From NCBI RefSeq assembly GCF_003014675.1, contig NZ_PYAU01000001.1, positions 3,224,001-3,288,000 of the forward strand: a stretch of DNA of 64,000 nt, in the 5' to 3' direction. Source of the DNA: Labedella gwakjiensis. GTDB lineage: Bacteria; Actinomycetota; Actinomycetes; Actinomycetales; Microbacteriaceae. Below are positions 36,594-45,435 of this stretch, one piece after another. The position numbers were made by a program, and so were the translations under genes. Numbering within the stretch: position 1 is the first letter of the stretch; each line of letters begins with the position of its first letter. The notes beneath the pieces were generated by a model, which searched no databases, had not been told where the DNA came from, and saw only the letters and a program-made list of their open reading frames with translations.

Positions 36594-37118
36594 ATGGCTC
36601 GTTCCTCCGGTCTCCTCGCTGCCGTCGTCGGCCTGTTCCGTCCCCGCTCGAGGAGGAACCCGACGCCGGTCCGCCCGCAGACTCCCGCCGGAATCGACAG
36701 CACGTCGACGCCCGGGCGGACGGTCGAGGTCGATCCGCGCGGACTCGGCCGCGTGCGGCTCGAATGGACACCATCCGCGGACGGCGTGCCCGACCCTGGC
36801 GAGATCGTGTGGACCTGGGTCCCCTACGAGGAGAACGACGGCCGCGGAAAGGACCGTCCCGTTCTCGTGGTGGCCGCCGGGCGGTCCGGTCTTCTCGGCA
36901 TCCAACTCACCTCGAAGGCCCACGACGGCGACCCCGACCACCTCTCGGTGGGCACGGGTGCGTGGGACGGACAGCACCGTGAGAGCTGGGCGCGACTCGA
37001 CCGCGTCTTCCGCGTGGACGCGTCGGGTGTGCGGCGCGAGGCGTCGTTCCTCCCGGAGAAGACGTACCGCGCCGTGGCGAGCGCGCTCGCCCGACGCTAC
37101 GGGTGGTCCGTCGGCTGA
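36594..37118 (+). CDS. PemK/MazF-fold domain protein, orphan
   Basis: 174 aa. The N-terminal ~60 residues are basic and proline-rich. The domain then starts PGEIVWTWVPYEENDGRGKDRPVLVVA, which resembles the first strands of PemK/MazF toxins (G-x-I-W...KxRPVLV). No antitoxin gene lies on either side, and the gene sits between zapE and an esterase on opposite strands. It may be a domesticated member rather than an active endoribonuclease. Leaderless start is likely at 36594. Confidence 0.7.
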   Translation: MARSSGLLAAVVGLFRPRSRRNPTPVRPQTPAGIDSTSTPGRTVEVDPRGLGRVRLEWTPSADGVPDPGEIVWTWVPYEENDGRGKDRPVLVVAAGRSGLLGIQLTSKAHDGDPDHLSVGTGAWDGQHRESWARLDRVFRVDASGVRREASFLPEKTYRAVASALARRYGWSVG

Positions 37119-37119
37119 G

Positions 37120-38052
37120 TCAGTCCTCGGTCGCGTCCCGTCGGAGGATGCGCGCGATGATCGACCGCGCGGCTGCTCCTTCCGGTATGGGGAGCAGCGG
37201 ATACACGTGGAGCATCCCGGGCGCGCGGAAGACGTCGATCGGGTGACTCTCTTCGCGGGCCCTCCGCTCGAGGGTGATCGCATCGGCGTGCGTGATGTCG
37301 CGGGTGCCGGTGAAGAGACTGATGCGTCCCACCCCCGTGAGCGGTCCGTTCACGGGGCTCACGAGCGGATCCGTGATGTCGAGCTCGCCCCTCCAGCGTT
37401 CGCCGACGGCTCGCGGCCCGGGCACGTCGAGCCACGGGTCGGACGGCTCGATGCGGTAGATCTCGGGGTCGGTGAAGGTCATGTCGATCACGGGTGAGAT
37501 CAGCACGACGTCGCGCGGTGACGAGACGCCGCGAGTGTGGAGGAGCTGTGCGACCGACAGGGCGATGGTGCCGCCGGCCGAGTCGCCCAGCAGTGTGACG
37601 TTGTGGCCGCCGACACCCTCGGAGAGTCCGTGCGCGATGTCCGCGATCCGCGTGACGACGGCCTGGGCCGTGGCCTCCGGCCGCGGAACGAGGGGATAGA
37701 CCGGCACGGTGATCTCCGTGCCGGTCGTCTCCGACAGTTCCGCGATGAGGCGCCAATGGAACGCGGTGATCTCGTTGATCCATGCCCCTCCGTGGACGTA
37801 GACCGCTCGCCGTCGCGTCCTTCCGGAGCGGGGGCTCACCGTGTACACGGGCCAGCCGTCCTCGTGACGGATCGTGATGTCGACGCGACGATCGAGAGAC
37901 CGCGGCGGCGCGAACGACTCCGGCCGGAGCACGTGCGACCGTGCATGTTCCATCGTCCGATCAGCGGAGGCGAACATCCTCTTGCTGCCGCGCAGGGTGA
38001 TGAGCGCCGGGATGAGGCGGGCCAACGTGCTCGGACGGTCAGGAGTCGTCAT
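37120..38052 (-). CDS. Alpha/beta hydrolase fold-3 esterase (HSL family)
   Basis: 310 aa of the hormone-sensitive-lipase family. The oxyanion motif HGGAW is near residue 91, the nucleophile elbow GDSAGG near residue 156, and a late APGMLHVYP segment carries the catalytic His. It should hydrolyse short-chain esters; substrate unknown. No signal peptide. It is convergent with the PemK-like gene (stop codons 1 bp apart). GAGAGGA lies ahead of the ATG at 38052. Confidence 0.9.
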   Translation of the reverse strand: MTTPDRPSTLARLIPALITLRGSKRMFASADRTMEHARSHVLRPESFAPPRSLDRRVDITIRHEDGWPVYTVSPRSGRTRRRAVYVHGGAWINEITAFHWRLIAELSETTGTEITVPVYPLVPRPEATAQAVVTRIADIAHGLSEGVGGHNVTLLGDSAGGTIALSVAQLLHTRGVSSPRDVVLISPVIDMTFTDPEIYRIEPSDPWLDVPGPRAVGERWRGELDITDPLVSPVNGPLTGVGRISLFTGTRDITHADAITLERRAREESHPIDVFRAPGMLHVYPLLPIPEGAAARSIIARILRRDATED

Positions 38053-38185
38053 CGGCCCATCCTCTCAGCTCACGCCGCCCGAAAACCGGGGACGTTCTCG
38101 CGCCGGAACAGCGAAGACGGCCCACCGCCCGATGAGCGATGAACCGTCTCCTCCGTCTCAAGCGACCGCAGTCACCCGAGAGGCC

Positions 38186-38326
38186 TCAGCGCTTGCGATT
38201 GACGTTCGAGACGATGTCTCCAGCGTCGGACGTGGCGTCCTTCTTGTTCTTCTTGTCGAGTCGCTTCTCCTTGAGAGAGCGAACGGCCGTCTTCGCGACC
38301 GCCTTGCGTGATGACTTCTCCGCCAT
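38186..38326 (-). CDS. Conserved small basic protein (46 aa)
   Basis: 46 residues starting MAEKSSRKAVAKTAV and ending NVNRKR. The middle is a lysine cluster (LKEKRLDKKNKK). GGAGG precedes the ATG with 7-base spacing. I recognise similar short Lys-rich proteins in other Micrococcales genomes but know no function. A nucleic-acid or ribosome association is only a guess from charge. It lies just downstream of a tRNA-Val terminator on the same strand. Confidence 0.75.
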   Translation of the reverse strand: MAEKSSRKAVAKTAVRSLKEKRLDKKNKKDATSDAGDIVSNVNRKR

Positions 38327-38452
38327 GGTCCTGCCTCCGTCGAGAGCCGGGGTGACCCTGTAGCCCTGACCGTACGCGCTTTCAGCCGGTCGCGCTGCGA
38401 AACCGGCGGATCCACAGGGGAGAGGCGGGAGTGCCGTCGAGTCCTGAAAGCG

Positions 38453-38483
38453 AAAACCCCGCTCGACCAGTGGTCGTGCGGGG
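38453..38483 (-). terminator. Terminator of tRNA-Val(CAC)
   Basis: On the minus strand a CCCCGC/GCGGGG outer stem encloses a CGACCA/TGGTCG stem, followed by TTTTCG. It lies 9 bp after the tRNA 3' end. Confidence 0.85.
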
Positions 38484-38491
38484 CGTCGTTG

Positions 38492-38564
38492 TGGGCGATA
38501 CCGGACTCGAACCGATGACCTCTTCCGTGTGAAGGAAGCGCGCTACCAACTGCGCCAATCGCCC
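38492..38564 (-). tRNA. tRNA-Val (anticodon CAC)
   Basis: 73-nt cloverleaf. The acceptor arms GGGCGAT and ATCGCCC pair, the anticodon loop TTCACAC gives CAC, and the T loop is GGTTCGAGTCC. The discriminator is A. No CCA is encoded (CAA follows). Confidence 0.97.
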
Positions 38565-38600
38565 TGATTCGGCGTCCTGCGAGGACGCCTGCGGTACACG

Positions 38601-38630
38601 ATCCTAACGGACGCCGGGGTGTGGTGCGAA
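38601..38630 (-). promoter_or_regulatory. Promoter of tRNA-Val(CAC)
   Basis: On the minus strand, TTCGCA (38630-38625), an 18-bp spacer, then TAGGAT (38606-38601). This would start transcription about 30 nt before the tRNA. Confidence 0.5.
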
Positions 38631-38679
38631 CCACGATGGTGGCGGTCGTCCGCCGTCCACCGGGCGGCGTGTCTCGGTT

Positions 38680-38708
38680 TGGACATGCGGTGGGGTTTCG
38701 GTTAGAGT
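38680..38708 (+). promoter_or_regulatory. Promoter of the tRNA-Gly-Cys-Val cluster
   Basis: TGGACA (38680-38685), a 17-bp spacer, then TAGAGT (38703-38708). This is the best -35/-10 pair I found in the window. Confidence 0.75.
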
Positions 38709-38738
38709 TCCAAGGCACCCGGAAACGGGAGCGAAAAT

Positions 38739-38810
38739 GCGGATGTGGCGCAGTGGTAGCGCATCACCTTGCCAAGGTGAGGGTCGCGAGTTCGAATCTC
38801 GTCATCCGCT
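38739..38810 (+). tRNA. tRNA-Gly (anticodon GCC)
   Basis: 72-nt cloverleaf. Acceptor GCGGATG pairs with CATCCGC, and the anticodon stem TCACC/GGTGA holds the loop TTGCCAA. T loop is AGTTCGAATCT. Discriminator T; CCA is not encoded. Confidence 0.98.
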
Positions 38811-38862
38811 CGAGTGTTGGTGGTCGGCTTCGGTCGGCTGCGGCATGTGGGCAACCACACGC

Positions 38863-38933
38863 GGTGGCGTGGCCGAGAGGCGAGGCAGCGGCCTGCAAAG
38901 CCGTCCACACGGGTTCGAATCCCGTCGCCACCT
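38863..38933 (+). tRNA. tRNA-Cys (anticodon GCA)
   Basis: 71-nt cloverleaf. Acceptor GGTGGCG pairs with CGCCACC, the anticodon loop CTGCAAA gives GCA, and the T loop is GGTTCGAATCC. Discriminator T; CCA is not encoded. Confidence 0.97.
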
Positions 38934-38988
38934 CAATCATCAGGATCAAGAACTCATTTCCTGAGCCACGCAGACAACTCAACAACAT

Positions 38989-39060
38989 GGGCGATTGGCG
39001 CAGCGGTAGCGCGCTTCCCTGACACGGAAGAGGTCACTGGTTCGATCCCAGTATCGCCCA
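38989..39060 (+). tRNA. tRNA-Val (anticodon GAC)
   Basis: 72-nt cloverleaf. Acceptor GGGCGAT pairs with ATCGCCC, the anticodon loop CTGACAC gives GAC, and the T loop is GGTTCGATCCC. CCA follows the discriminator A in the DNA, unlike the three neighbouring tRNAs. Its body is nearly identical to tRNA-Val(CAC). Confidence 0.98.
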
Positions 39061-39071
39061 CCATCGATATC

Positions 39072-39098
39072 AAGGCCTCCGGGATTCCCGGAGGCCTT
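39072..39098 (+). terminator. Terminator of the tRNA cluster
   Basis: 12-bp stem AAGGCCTCCGGG/CCCGGAGGCCTT with an ATT loop, 11 bp after tRNA-Val(GAC). The following T-run is weak (TTCGTCGTT). Confidence 0.85.
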
Positions 39099-39196
39099 CG
39101 TCGTTCCCCGGAGGAGATCATGCCCCGACGGACGCGACGCGACGCGGCGATAGAGTTGGGGACGTAAGCCCCCTCCTCGACGGATAAGGAACAGCT

Positions 39197-41164
39197 GTGT
39201 CAGACGGTTTCGCCAGGTTCACCGACCGGTCCGTTGTCGCCATGCGCGTCAACGGCGAGCTGAAGGACCTGGCGACCACGATCACGGACGCCGACGAGGT
39301 CGAGCCCGTGACGATCGACTCCGCCGACGGCCTCGGCATCCTCCGTCACTCGGCTGCTCACGTGCTCGCGCAGGCGGTGCAGCGGATCAATCCCGAGGCG
39401 AAGCTCGGTATCGGGCCGCCCGTCACCGATGGCTTCTACTACGACTTCGATGTCGCCGAGCCGTTCACGCTCGACGACTTCAAGCCGCTCCAGAAGGAGA
39501 TGGACCGCATCATCCGTCAGGGCCAGCGGTTCATCCGCCGCGTCGTGTCGGAGGAGGAGGCGCGCGCCGAACTCGCGAACGAGCCGTTCAAGCTCGAACT
39601 CATCGGCCTCAAGGGCGGATCGGATGCCGGCGAGTCGGGGGAGTCCGTCGAGGTCGGCGGCGGCGAGCTCACGATCTACGACAACGTCGACCCGAAGACG
39701 GGGGAGACGGTCTGGAAGGACCTCTGCCGCGGTCCGCACCTGCCGAACACCCGCATGATCGGGAACGGCTTCGCCCTCATGCGTGTGGCGGCCGCCTATT
39801 GGCGCGGTTCGGAGAAGAACCCCCAGCTCCAGCGCATCTACGGCACCGCCTGGCCCACGAAGGACGAGCTGCGCGCGTACCAGGCGCGGCTCGAGGAGGC
39901 GGCGAAGCGCGATCACCGCAAGCTCGGGCGCGAGCTCGACCTCTTCAGCTTCCCCGACGAGATCGGCTCGGGACTCGCGGTCTTCCACCCTCGTGGCGGC
40001 ATCATCCGCAACGAGATCGAGAACTACATGCGCGAGCGCCTCATCGCCAACGATTACGAGCTCGTCAACACGCCGCACATCACCAAGGGACACCTCTACG
40101 AGATCAGCCAGCACCTCAGCTGGTACAAGGACGGGATGTTCCCGGCCATGCATCTCGACGCCGAGTACGACGCCGACGGCGAGCTCACGCGCCAGGGCCA
40201 GGACTACTACCTGAAGCCCATGAACTGCCCGATGCACAACCTCATCTACCGGGCGCGCGGTCGCAGCTATCGCGAGCTGCCCCTGCGCCTCGCGGAGTTC
40301 GGCACGGTGTACCGCTACGAGAAGAGCGGGACCCTCTCGGGCCTCACGCGCGTCCGCGGCCTCACTCAGGACGACGCGCACATCTACGTCACACCTGACC
40401 AGGTCAAGGCCGAGCTCGCTCGCCAGCTCGAGTTCGTGCTGGAGACGCTCAGGGGATACGGGCTCGACGACTTCTACCTCGAGCTCTCCACGAAGGATCC
40501 GGAGAAGTTCGTCGGCACCGATGAGGCGTGGGAGGAGGCGACGGAGACGCTCCGCCAGGTCGCCGTGGAGTCCGGCCTCGAGCTCGTGCCCGACCCGGGT
40601 GGCGCCGCGTTCTACGGGCCGAAGATCTCCGTTCAGGCCCGCGACGCGATCGGCCGCACGTGGCAGCTGTCCACGGTGCAGCTCGACTTCAACCAGCCGG
40701 AGCTCTTCGAGCTCGAGTACGCCGCCGCCGACGGTTCGCGACAGCAGCCCGTCATGATCCACCGAGCGCTCCTCGGTTCGATCGAACGCTTCTTCGCGAT
40801 CCTGCTCGAGCACTACGCCGGGGCCTTCCCGCTCTGGCTCGCGCCGGAGCAGGTCGTCGCGATCCCCGTCGCCGACGAGTACGCGCCGTATCTCGAGGAC
40901 ATCGTGGCTCGCCTGCGCTCCGCGGGAGTGCGCGCGACCGTCGACCGCAGCGACGACCGCATGCAGAAGAAGATCCGCACCCACACGACGGGCAAGGTCC
41001 CGCTCCAGCTCATCGCGGGCGAGCAGGACGTGGCCGGCGGCTCCGTCAGCTTCCGCTTCCTCGACGGCACCCAGCTCAACGGCATTCCGGTCGATCAGGC
41101 GATCGAGCGTATCCGCGGCGCGATCGCCGAGAAGGAACTCGTCCTCACGGCGTGGGCGGAATGA
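39197..41164 (+). CDS. thrS: Threonyl-tRNA synthetase
   Basis: 655-aa class II synthetase that charges tRNA-Thr. It has a shortened N-terminal TGS-like segment (about 1-45), the editing domain with [11 protein letters not shown] and the later [11 protein letters not shown], and the catalytic core with [22 protein letters not shown] and the class II motif-2 region [17 protein letters not shown]-terminal anticodon-binding domain follows. GTG 39197 follows AAGGA. TAGAGT at 39151-39156 is a plausible -10. It overlaps the HIT gene by 4 bp (ATGA). Confidence 0.97.
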   Translation: MSDGFARFTDRSVVAMRVNGELKDLATTITDADEVEPVTIDSADGLGILRHSAAHVLAQAVQRINPEAKLGIGPPVTDGFYYDFDVAEPFTLDDFKPLQKEMDRIIRQGQRFIRRVVSEEEARAELANEPFKLELIGLKGGSDAGESGESVEVGGGELTIYDNVDPKTGETVWKDLCRGPHLPNTRMIGNGFALMRVAAAYWRGSEKNPQLQRIYGTAWPTKDELRAYQARLEEAAKRDHRKLGRELDLFSFPDEIGSGLAVFHPRGGIIRNEIENYMRERLIANDYELVNTPHITKGHLYEISQHLSWYKDGMFPAMHLDAEYDADGELTRQGQDYYLKPMNCPMHNLIYRARGRSYRELPLRLAEFGTVYRYEKSGTLSGLTRVRGLTQDDAHIYVTPDQVKAELARQLEFVLETLRGYGLDDFYLELSTKDPEKFVGTDEAWEEATETLRQVAVESGLELVPDPGGAAFYGPKISVQARDAIGRTWQLSTVQLDFNQPELFELEYAAADGSRQQPVMIHRALLGSIERFFAILLEHYAGAFPLWLAPEQVVAIPVADEYAPYLEDIVARLRSAGVRATVDRSDDRMQKKIRTHTTGKVPLQLIAGEQDVAGGSVSFRFLDGTQLNGIPVDQAIERIRGAIAEKELVLTAWAE

Positions 41165-41718
41165 CGGACGACCGCTCTCCCGTGGAGGATGCCGCGCACC
41201 TCGCCGGCGTGCCCGACGAATTCCAGCGTCTGTGGACGCCCCACCGGATGGCGTACATCGAGAACGGCCCGCAGCCGCACATCGACGAGTGCCCGTTCTG
41301 CTGGGCGCCTCAGCAGGACGACGAGACGTCGCTCATCGTCGCGCGCGGAACACACGCGTACGTTCTGCTCAACCTCTTCCCCTACAACTCCGGACATCTC
41401 CTCGTCTGCCCGTATCGTCACATCCCGCTCTACGACGAGGCGACGCCGGAGGAGGTCGCGGAGATCGGATCGCTGACACAGACGGCGATGCGCGTCGTCC
41501 GCGCCGCCTCGAACAACGACGGCTTCAACATCGGGATGAATCAGGGCGCCGTGGCGGGGGCCGGGATCGCCGGACATCTCCACCAGCACATCGTGCCGCG
41601 GTGGGCCCAGGACGCGAACTTCTTCCCGATCATCGCTCGGACGAAGGCGCTCCCGCAGCTGCTCGGCGACGTCCGCAGGACTCTCGCCGATGCCTGGCCG
41701 GGGTCCCCGGGCCACTAG
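41161..41718 (+). CDS. HIT family nucleotide phosphorylase/hydrolase (Ap4A phosphorylase-like)
   Basis: 185 aa of the histidine-triad family. The zinc-binding-type CPFCW is near residue 44 and the active triad is [11 protein letters not shown] near residue 140. The M. tuberculosis homologue in the same position beside thrS (Rv2613c) is a diadenosine tetraphosphate phosphorylase, so a role in Ap4A turnover is likely. Cytosolic. It overlaps the thrS stop by 4 bp, which suggests coupled translation with a synthetase that itself can make Ap4A. Confidence 0.9.
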   Translation: MTDDRSPVEDAAHLAGVPDEFQRLWTPHRMAYIENGPQPHIDECPFCWAPQQDDETSLIVARGTHAYVLLNLFPYNSGHLLVCPYRHIPLYDEATPEEVAEIGSLTQTAMRVVRAASNNDGFNIGMNQGAVAGAGIAGHLHQHIVPRWAQDANFFPIIARTKALPQLLGDVRRTLADAWPGSPGH

Positions 41719-41809
41719 TCGGGAATTGGCCTGCGGCGACCTTGCATCTGCGGGCCAGTTTCGGTGAATTGGCCCGACCCGCGACGGCGCCCCGACGCCC
41801 TGGCGGATC

Positions 41810-41815
41810 TAGGCT
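41810..41815 (+). promoter_or_regulatory. -10 element (TAGGCT) for leaderless pdxS
   Basis: TAGGCT followed by 7 bases and ATG 41823; no Shine-Dalgarno. Confidence 0.5.
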
Positions 41816-41822
41816 CGCAGCC

Positions 41823-42728
41823 ATGAACCGAACCGCACCCACCTCCTCCGTCACGGGCTCGGACCGCGTCAAGCGCGGACTCGCCGAGATGCTCAAAGGC
41901 GGCGTCATCATGGACGTCGTCACGCCCGAGCAAGCGCGGATCGCCGAAGACGCCGGAGCCGTCGCCGTCATGGCTCTCGAGCGTGTGCCCGCCGACATCC
42001 GAGCCCAGGGCGGCGTCGCCCGAATGAGCGACCCCGATCTCATCGAGGCGATCATCGCGGAGGTGTCGATCCCGGTCATGGCGAAGGCCCGTATCGGGCA
42101 CTTCGTGGAGGCCCAGGTGCTGCAGGCGCTCGATGTCGACTACATCGACGAGTCGGAGGTGCTGAGCCCGGCCGACTACGTCAATCACATCGACAAGTGG
42201 TCGTTCACCGTCCCCTTCGTCTGCGGGGCGACCAACCTCGGCGAGGCGCTCCGCCGCATCAACGAGGGCGCGGCGATGATCCGCTCGAAAGGCGAGGCGG
42301 GGACGGGCGACGTCTCGGAGGCCACGAAGCACATCCGGACGATCAACTCGGAGATCCGGGCCTTGACCGCTCTGTCGAAGGACGAGCTCTACGTCGCGGC
42401 GAAGGAGCTGCAAGCCCCCTACGAGCTCGTGGCCGAGATCGCGGAGACCGGGAAGCTCCCCGTCGTCCTTTTCACGGCCGGCGGGGTCGCCACCCCGGCG
42501 GACGCCGCGCTCATGATGCAGCTCGGCGCCGACGGCGTATTCGTGGGCTCGGGCATCTTCAAATCGGGCAACCCCGCCCAGCGGGCCGCTGCGATCGTGA
42601 AGGCGACGACGTTCTTCGACGACCCGGCGGAGATCGCCGCGGCATCGCGTGGCCTCGGCGAGGCGATGGTGGGGATCAACGTCGCCGACCTCGCCGCGCC
42701 GCACCGGCTCGCCGAGCGTGGCTGGTAG
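41823..42728 (+). CDS. pdxS: Pyridoxal 5'-phosphate synthase, synthase subunit
   Basis: 301-aa (beta/alpha)8 enzyme that forms PLP from ribose-5-phosphate, glyceraldehyde-3-phosphate and ammonia from PdxT. Family segments are [30 protein letters not shown], the active lysine in VMAKARIGH (K near 86), and a second lysine in [19 protein letters not shown] is near the C-terminus. PLP made here is the cofactor of the racemase pair at 10-12 kb, though that link is general. It overlaps pdxT by 11 bp. Confidence 0.97.
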   Translation: MNRTAPTSSVTGSDRVKRGLAEMLKGGVIMDVVTPEQARIAEDAGAVAVMALERVPADIRAQGGVARMSDPDLIEAIIAEVSIPVMAKARIGHFVEAQVLQALDVDYIDESEVLSPADYVNHIDKWSFTVPFVCGATNLGEALRRINEGAAMIRSKGEAGTGDVSEATKHIRTINSEIRALTALSKDELYVAAKELQAPYELVAEIAETGKLPVVLFTAGGVATPADAALMMQLGADGVFVGSGIFKSGNPAQRAAAIVKATTFFDDPAEIAAASRGLGEAMVGINVADLAAPHRLAERGW

Positions 42729-43329
42729 CTCGGGAACGCCGCGCGTCGGAGTCCTGGCATTGCAGGGCGACGTGCGCGAGCATCTCTCCGTCCTGTCGTC
42801 GCTCGGAGCGGAGGCCGTGCCCGTGCGAACACCGGTGGATCTCGCGAGTGTCGACGGCCTCGTCCTTCCCGGAGGGGAGTCGACGGTCATCGACAAGCTC
42901 GCGACGACCTTCGGACTCCGCGACCCGATCCGATCCGCGATCGCCGACGGGCTCCCGGTGTTCGGGACGTGTGCCGGTCTCATCCTCCTGGCCGACCGGA
43001 TCGTCGACGGGGGCCCCGGTCAGCGCACCTTCGGGGGGCTCGACGTCACGGTCCGTCGGAACGCGTTCGGATCCCAGCTCGACTCGTTCGAGACCGATCT
43101 CGATGTGACGGTGCTCGGATCGGGGCTCGTGCACGCCGTCTTCATCCGCGCACCGCTCGTCGAGGAGGTGGGGGCGGCGGCGACGCCGCTCGCCCGACTG
43201 GCCGATGGGACGGTCGTCGGCGTCGAGCAGGGTAACCTGCTGGGGTTGTCCTTCCACCCCGAGATGACGGGGGAGTCACGGTTCCACCGCCGCTTCCTCG
43301 AGAGGGTGTCGGCGCGCGCGTCGACATGA
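42718..43329 (+). CDS. pdxT: Pyridoxal 5'-phosphate synthase, glutaminase subunit
   Basis: 203-aa class I glutaminase that supplies ammonia to PdxS. The substrate motif LPGGEST is near residue 50, the nucleophile Cys is in [11 protein letters not shown] near residue 82, and the His-Glu pair is in LSFHPEMTG. All catalytic residues are intact, in contrast to the GatD-like protein at 9.4 kb. GTG 42718 overlaps the pdxS stop, giving an N-terminus [19 protein letters not shown]. Confidence 0.95.
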   Translation: MAGSSGTPRVGVLALQGDVREHLSVLSSLGAEAVPVRTPVDLASVDGLVLPGGESTVIDKLATTFGLRDPIRSAIADGLPVFGTCAGLILLADRIVDGGPGQRTFGGLDVTVRRNAFGSQLDSFETDLDVTVLGSGLVHAVFIRAPLVEEVGAAATPLARLADGTVVGVEQGNLLGLSFHPEMTGESRFHRRFLERVSARAST

Positions 43330-43381
43330 CCGGTCCGCGGTCGGCACGGTGCTGCGCCGCGGACGCATCGCGCTGGCGTTC

Positions 43382-43387
43382 TACAAT
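43382..43387 (+). promoter_or_regulatory. -10 element (TACAAT) for yebC
   Basis: TACAAT lies 32 bases before ATG 43420. AAGAGGAG precedes the start codon, so this mRNA has a leader and a ribosome-binding site. Confidence 0.5.
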
Positions 43388-43419
43388 GGGTGCGATCATC
43401 ACGGCAGTAAGAGGAGCAC

Positions 43420-44178
43420 ATGTCCGGGCATTCCAAGTGGGCGACGACGAAGCACAAGAAGGCCGTCATCGACCAGCGGCGCGCGAAGTCGTTCGCCAAG
43501 CTCATCAAGAACATCGAGGTCGCCGCGAAGATGGGTGGCGCCGATCTCTCGGGCAACCCGACCCTCGTCGACGCCGTTCAGAAGGCCAAGAAGACCTCGG
43601 TGCCGAACGACAACATCGATCGCGCCATCAAGCGTGGTGCAGGCCTCACCGGTGAGGTCGTCGAGTACACCACGATCATGTACGAGGGCTACGCCGCGAA
43701 CGGCGTCGCGCTCCTCATCGAGTGTCTGACGGACAACAAGAACCGCGCGGCGGCCGAGGTGCGCACAGCGATGTCGCGCAACGGCGGCGCGATGGCCGAC
43801 CCCGGCAGCGTCGCCTACAACTTCGCACGCAAGGGGATCATCGTGGTCCCGTCCGAGGGGACGACGGAGGACGACGTCCTGCTCGCGGTGCTCGAGGCGG
43901 GAGCAGAGGAGGTCGTCGCCGAGGAGGACACGTTCGAGGTCTTCACGGAGGCGAGCGATCTCGTCGCCACCCGCACGGCGCTGCAGGAGGCCGGGATCGA
44001 CTACGACTCCGCCGACGTCGCATTCGTTCCGAACCTCAAGATCGAGGTGGACGCGGAGACCGCACGCAAGGTCTTCCGTCTCATCGATGCGCTCGAGGAC
44101 TCGGACGACGTCCAGAACGTCTACAGCAACTACGACATCACCCCTGACGTCCAGGCGCAGCTCGAGACCGAGGACTGA
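43420..44178 (+). CDS. yebC: YebC/PmpR family regulatory protein
   Basis: 252 aa beginning with the invariant [15 protein letters not shown]. The TACO1/YebC family is described as DNA-binding regulators and, more recently, as factors that help ribosomes through difficult peptide motifs. Conserved segments are [28 protein letters not shown] and [23 protein letters not shown] precedes ATG. It heads the yebC-ruvC segment with a 2-bp gap to ruvC, a common arrangement. Confidence 0.95.
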   Translation: MSGHSKWATTKHKKAVIDQRRAKSFAKLIKNIEVAAKMGGADLSGNPTLVDAVQKAKKTSVPNDNIDRAIKRGAGLTGEVVEYTTIMYEGYAANGVALLIECLTDNKNRAAAEVRTAMSRNGGAMADPGSVAYNFARKGIIVVPSEGTTEDDVLLAVLEAGAEEVVAEEDTFEVFTEASDLVATRTALQEAGIDYDSADVAFVPNLKIEVDAETARKVFRLIDALEDSDDVQNVYSNYDITPDVQAQLETED

Positions 44179-44180
44179 CC

Positions 44181-44747
44181 GTGACGCTCCGGGTGCTCGG
44201 GGTCGACCCCGGTCTCACCCGGTGCGGCATCGGCGTCGTGGACGTGGAGCCGGACCGCCGCGTGTCCCTCGTCTACTACGGCGTCGTCCGGAGCGAGCCG
44301 TCGAGCCCGATCGAACAGCGGCTGCTGACGATCGGTCTCGGGCTCGAAGCGGCGATCGACGAGCACAAGCCCCACGCGATGGCGGTGGAGCGAGTGTTCG
44401 CGCAGCACAACCTGCGGACGGTCATGGGTACGGCGCAGGTGAGCGGCCTCGCGTTGCACGCCGCGGCGTCGCGCACGATCCCCGTCGGTCTGCGCACGCC
44501 GAGCGAGGTCAAGGCGGCGATCACCGGGTACGGCGCCGCTGATAAGAAGCAGGTGCAGACGATGGTCGCCCGCGTCCTCGGTCTCGCCGAGCTGCCGCAG
44601 CCGGCCGACGCCGCCGACGCGCTCGCCCTCGCGATCTGTCATGCGTGGCGAGGGGCTGCACCCGCTGCGGCGTCGGGAGGAGACCCCTCCGCGATGACCC
44701 CGGCGCAGCGTGCGTGGCTCGCGGCGGAGCGCGCGAGCAAGCGCTGA
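44181..44747 (+). CDS. ruvC: Holliday junction endodeoxyribonuclease RuvC
   Basis: 188-aa RNase H-fold nuclease that cuts Holliday junctions. Acidic catalytic residues are visible in LGVDPGLTRCG (Asp9), AVERVFAQHN (Glu near 72) and ADAADALALAICH (Asp near 146). GTG 44181 begins 2 bp after the yebC stop. It is followed by ruvA and ruvB, which together form the resolvasome. Confidence 0.96.
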   Translation: MTLRVLGVDPGLTRCGIGVVDVEPDRRVSLVYYGVVRSEPSSPIEQRLLTIGLGLEAAIDEHKPHAMAVERVFAQHNLRTVMGTAQVSGLALHAAASRTIPVGLRTPSEVKAAITGYGAADKKQVQTMVARVLGLAELPQPADAADALALAICHAWRGAAPAAASGGDPSAMTPAQRAWLAAERASKR

Positions 44748-44805
44748 GTCGTCCTCGCCTCGGCGGTGTCCGCGCGCCGGTCGTGGCGCTGTCGGTGGGC
44801 CGCCG

Positions 44806-44811
44806 TAGGCT
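44806..44811 (+). promoter_or_regulatory. -10 element (TAGGCT) for leaderless ruvA
   Basis: TAGGCT followed by 6 bases and GTG 44818. An in-frame GTG at 44812 abuts the element and is unlikely. This suggests ruvAB has its own promoter besides read-through from ruvC. Confidence 0.5.
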
Positions 44812-44817
44812 GTGACG

Positions 44818-45435
44818 GTGATTTCCAGCATCAGGGGCCGCGTGCTCGCCGTGACCGGAGCGACGGCGCACATCGAGGTGGGCGGAGTCGGTTACGCCGT
44901 GCTCGTCACGCCGGAGCACGCCATCGCGATGACCGTCGGCCACGACACCTTCCTCCACACCACGCTCATCGTCCGAGAGGACGCGATGACCCTGTTCGGC
45001 TTCGAGACGGTCGAGCACCGTGAGGTCTTCGACCTGCTGCTCGGAGTCGCCGGCGTCGGACCGAAGTCGGCCCTCGGCGTCCTGTCTCACCTCGGGCCCG
45101 GACAGATCGCCGCGGCCGTCGCCGCCGACGACGACGCGTCGTTCCGGAAGGTCTCGGGCATCGGTCCCAAGACGGCGAAGCTCATCGTGGTCTCACTCGC
45201 GGGGAAGCTGCTCGGAATCTCCCAGCAGCCGGAGCGCTCGGCCGTGCCGGTGTCGGCCGGTTCAGACGTCGTGAGCGCGCTCGTCGGTCTGGGGTGGCCC
45301 GAGCGCGTCGCCGCAGCCGCCGTGGACGACGTCGCGACGGCCCACCCGGAGGCGGCCGACGCGCCCGTCCAGACGCTCTTGCGCCTCGCGCTCGCGCAGC
45401 TCGGTCCGGCGCCGCGGAACGGGTCGAGCGCGTGA
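44818..45435 (+). CDS. ruvA: Holliday junction branch-migration protein RuvA
   Basis: 205 aa. The N-terminal OB-fold begins [21 protein letters not shown]. Two helix-hairpin-helix segments follow, [19 protein letters not shown] and [24 protein letters not shown] flexible linker leads to domain III, which contacts RuvB. It tetramerises on the junction. It overlaps ruvB by 4 bp (GTGA). Confidence 0.96.
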   Translation: MISSIRGRVLAVTGATAHIEVGGVGYAVLVTPEHAIAMTVGHDTFLHTTLIVREDAMTLFGFETVEHREVFDLLLGVAGVGPKSALGVLSHLGPGQIAAAVAADDDASFRKVSGIGPKTAKLIVVSLAGKLLGISQQPERSAVPVSAGSDVVSALVGLGWPERVAAAAVDDVATAHPEAADAPVQTLLRLALAQLGPAPRNGSSA

